From NCBI GenBank assembly GCA_050949085.1, contig JBMNFB010000003.1, positions 1 to 36,441 of the forward strand: a stretch of DNA of 36,441 nt. Reading direction: 5' to 3'. A model generated the notes under the pieces. It did no database searches and was not told the DNA's origin. It saw nothing but the letters and a program-made list of their open reading frames with translations. The position numbers and the translations under genes were made by a program. Positions 34,208-36,441 of this stretch are shown piece by piece. The stretch is from JBMNFB01 sp050949085. GTDB taxonomy: Bacteria > Bacillota > UBA994 > UBA5500. Positions within the stretch are counted from its first letter, which is position 1. Every line of letters starts with the position of its first letter.

Positions 34208-36441
34208 CCGTCAGAGTCAGGGTAACGGTGTTAGGAGTACCGATGACCAGCAACTCCTTGTCAGCGGTGAGGGTTGCGCCAACAACCGGCAGCTTCGCCA
34301 GAGTTACGCCCTCAGCGACGATGGACACATAAGCTGTCTTGTCCTTCGGAACGTTATTGGCTTCCACCAGAAGAACGAGGGTGTACTCGTCTTCGTAGAA
34401 GAGCTCGACCATGTCCGGATCCTCGTCATCTTCGATTACTGGCAGCTCGGTCTCACCGAGAGTAGCTTCAGTGATCGTCGTGTATGCGTCGCCCTTGACG
34501 CTGATCTCCCAGTCGAGGATTTCGTCAGTCAGCGGGTCGACAAGCACGAAATTGAGGGTTGTGTTAACCTTGTTAGTCACGTTCTCCACATCAAGCTCGA
34601 GCCGAGGGAGAACAACCTCAAAGGTTGCCGTGCCAAGATACTTGTCACTATCGGTACTTACAGTAACCGTATACTCACCAGCAGTAACCAGGGTTACGGT
34701 GAACTCAGCTGAGCCCTTAGACAGCTTCACGCTACCAATAGCCTGGCTATTGCCTTTCGCGTTAGTAACCGTGACCGAAGCTGGGGTAATGGGCTTCCCG
34801 TCTTCGTCCGTCACGGTGGCTACCAGCTTAGCACTTAGGCCAGCTAGAACGACATCAGTGTCGAGCTGGACGTCATAAACGCTCTCGCCCACAACCTTCA
34901 GCGTACCTGCGGCGATAACCTCTCCGGCCTGCACTGCAAAGATGTTCCAGGTCTTTGGCAGCGCTACGAGATCCTCGAAGTCTTCGTCGCTCAAGTCCAC
35001 GGTATACTTGCCCTGCTTGATGTTAACTTCCCTCGGGTCGATAACGTACGTAGTTGTGGTCTCTTCAGGATCAAACTCCTCGAAGGTCTCATCCGTGAAG
35101 TAAATGAAGGCGTTGTTGACAGCTTCCTCGTCCTCGTCAACGACGGTAAGGATCACTTTTTCTTCAGAATCTACCGGAACGGTGCCCGGCTCAACTGTGA
35201 TGTAGCCGCCTACAATCTCCACCTCAGCTGTGAAGGTGCCGAGGAGGTTCTTGTACTGGTTATCCCTGTAAGCCTTGATCGTAACAACAACGGTGCCAGC
35301 CTGCTTCGGCACAGCGGTAAAGGCGTCGTTGTCGTCATTGCCATCATCCAGGTTGATAGATGTCTCATCAACTGCGACTACACCTTCACAGGAGACTTTA
35401 TAGTAGTCTGCTACTGTGTAGGTGGCACCGTCGCGGAAAAGCACATGAACGCCATTCTGACCGAACTCCAGAGTCAATCCCTCTGCAACGGTCGTGCTGG
35501 TTGGCATACCATAGAGCTTGCCGGTGGTCGGACGCACTACGCTGAAAGCGGCTGTGCCCGCATAGTACGCGGCTCCATCCAAGGAAGCCTGGATGAATAC
35601 CTGATAGTTCCCTGCGTCGGTGCGCTCGAGGTCTTCGAACTCGAAGGTAACCTTATACTTGCTGCCGCTGGGGTTCTTCACGACAGGAACGACCTTAGCA
35701 TTATGCCCGTCTGCCAGAGCCTTGCCATTAGAGGTGCGAATAGCCCCGGTGACGTCCCAGTCTGCATTCTTGGGGAAAGCTTTGGACAAGTCGATCTCGG
35801 CTACGAGAGTCTGGGGAAGATCATAGACAATGGCGTCTGTGTCGAGTTTGACAGCGATGCTGGCAGCAGCAATCTTGCCTGTCGCCAGGAGCAGATCATC
35901 GCCTTCACCGGAAAGCCAGAGTTCCAGATCTCCCGGCTTAGCAAACTCGTCAGCCTCGACAAAAACGAAAAAGCGGCCGTTTCTTGCGACGCTAAATTTG
36001 ATGCCACCATCTTCTTTAACCGCAGAGCCCTTAAGCACAACGTGAGTATACTCAACAGGCACAAAGGCTAGTCGGCCCGCAAACTGGAAGACAAAATCGT
36101 CGGCCTGGAGCTCATCCCACGTCAATTTCATCTCGTCATCCGTGGTGAGCTGCGGAACAACATAGATATCTACCTCGTCGTCTTCAATGAGAACGGTGTA
36201 TACGCCACTTACCGCATCTCCGGGAAGGGTGAGGGTGAACTGACCGTTCTTGTCAGTCCGATCGATATCGAAGATAACCGAGGGCTCATCTGCTTCGATC
36301 TGAACGAGCTCTACACGGATGTTCTGAACTGGGTTCTCGTCGTCATCATCTGTAACCACTTCGCCAGTGATCTTTACTACATCATCGTCGTCGCCGGTGA
36401 CGTAATAAATGGTCTCGTCCAGTACGATCTTGTGCTCAGGG
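34149..36441 (-). CDS. Stalk-domain surface protein, N-terminal and middle part (runs off right edge)
   Basis: The frame is open to the window edge: upstream of the GTG at 36359 it continues as HKIVLDETIYYVTGDDDDVV, matching IRLDSGAGIYYLTGNADDT just after the signal peptide of the paralogue at 30227-33313. The signal peptide thus lies outside the window. It holds a carboxypeptidase-regulatory-like domain (VVTDDDDENPVQNIRVELV) and several Ig-like domains (VDSEEKVILTVVDEDEEAVNNAFIYF in outline; VLAGLSAKLVATVTDEDGK). It is much richer in Asp and Glu than its paralogue. It ends at EVEVRFLER because of a one-base insertion near 34165; the rest of the protein is in 33470-34207. Exported envelope protein of unknown function. 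Confidence 0.82.
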   Translation of the reverse strand, partial: PEHKIVLDETIYYVTGDDDDVVKITGEVVTDDDDENPVQNIRVELVQIEADEPSVIFDIDRTDKNGQFTLTLPGDAVSGVYTVLIEDDEVDIYVVPQLTTDDEMKLTWDELQADDFVFQFAGRLAFVPVEYTHVVLKGSAVKEDGGIKFSVARNGRFFVFVEADEFAKPGDLELWLSGEGDDLLLATGKIAAASIAVKLDTDAIVYDLPQTLVAEIDLSKAFPKNADWDVTGAIRTSNGKALADGHNAKVVPVVKNPSGSKYKVTFEFEDLERTDAGNYQVFIQASLDGAAYYAGTAAFSVVRPTTGKLYGMPTSTTVAEGLTLEFGQNGVHVLFRDGATYTVADYYKVSCEGVVAVDETSINLDDGNDDNDAFTAVPKQAGTVVVTIKAYRDNQYKNLLGTFTAEVEIVGGYITVEPGTVPVDSEEKVILTVVDEDEEAVNNAFIYFTDETFEEFDPEETTTTYVIDPREVNIKQGKYTVDLSDEDFEDLVALPKTWNIFAVQAGEVIAAGTLKVVGESVYDVQLDTDVVLAGLSAKLVATVTDEDGKPITPASVTVTNAKGNSQAIGSVKLSKGSAEFTVTLVTAGEYTVTVSTDSDKYLGTATFEVVLPRLELDVENVTNKVNTTLNFVLVDPLTDEILDWEISVKGDAYTTITEATLGETELPVIEDDEDPDMVELFYEDEYTLVLLVEANNVPKDKTAYVSIVAEGVTLAKLPVVGATLTADKELLVIGTPNTVTLTLTDANGKPLEGYEVEVRFLER

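Overview
The window reads as a spore-forming, anaerobic, Gram-positive Firmicute (Clostridia-like) of fairly high GC. The basis is a Spo0F-type regulator with a sigma-H-like promoter, strong AGGAGG ribosome sites, frequent GTG/TTG starts, an SLH surface protein and a lysine-fermentation gene set. No genus can be named from the sequence alone. Every gene supported here lies on the minus strand, so transcription runs from high to low coordinates.

Region 1 (1-12941) is one giant surface-protein gene, broken into pieces by single-base frameshifts. From its N-terminus (12941) it has a signal peptide, three SLH domains, a beta-strand-rich segment, an Ig-like domain, seven 72-residue FIVAR-like helical repeats, and about 26 copies of a 126-residue (378-bp) repeat of unknown family. 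The repeat runs off the left edge. At least 14 consecutive units are nearly identical at DNA level.

Region 2 (12942-16573) holds an Fe-S/sulfur operon: rrf2-type regulator, cysteine desulfurase and IscU-like scaffold, followed by a coiled-coil protein. The regulator's promoter carries two tandem inverted repeats that look like autoregulatory operators. A 36-bp REP-like palindrome recurs here and further right (four clear copies).

Region 3 (16592-24912) is a conserved Firmicutes housekeeping block: prmC, prfA, DUF1385 membrane protein, rpmE, a radical SAM protein, a LysM/M23 peptidase, rho and glpX, continuing into fsa (24945-25595). Its order resembles the Bacillus subtilis spo0F-fbaA-ywjH-murAB-glpX-rho-rpmE...prfA-prmC neighbourhood.

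Region 4 (25654-29992) holds thiolase, CoA-transferase subunits B and A, 3-keto-5-aminohexanoate cleavage enzyme and 3-aminobutyryl-CoA ammonia lyase, with spo0F upstream behind its own terminator. These genes form the lower half of lysine fermentation to acetate and butyrate. They sit where fbaA sits in B. subtilis.

Region 5 (30227-36441) holds two large paralogous secreted proteins. Each has Ig-like domains and a C-terminal copper-amine-oxidase-N-like (stalk) domain. The second has a one-base frameshift and runs off the right edge.
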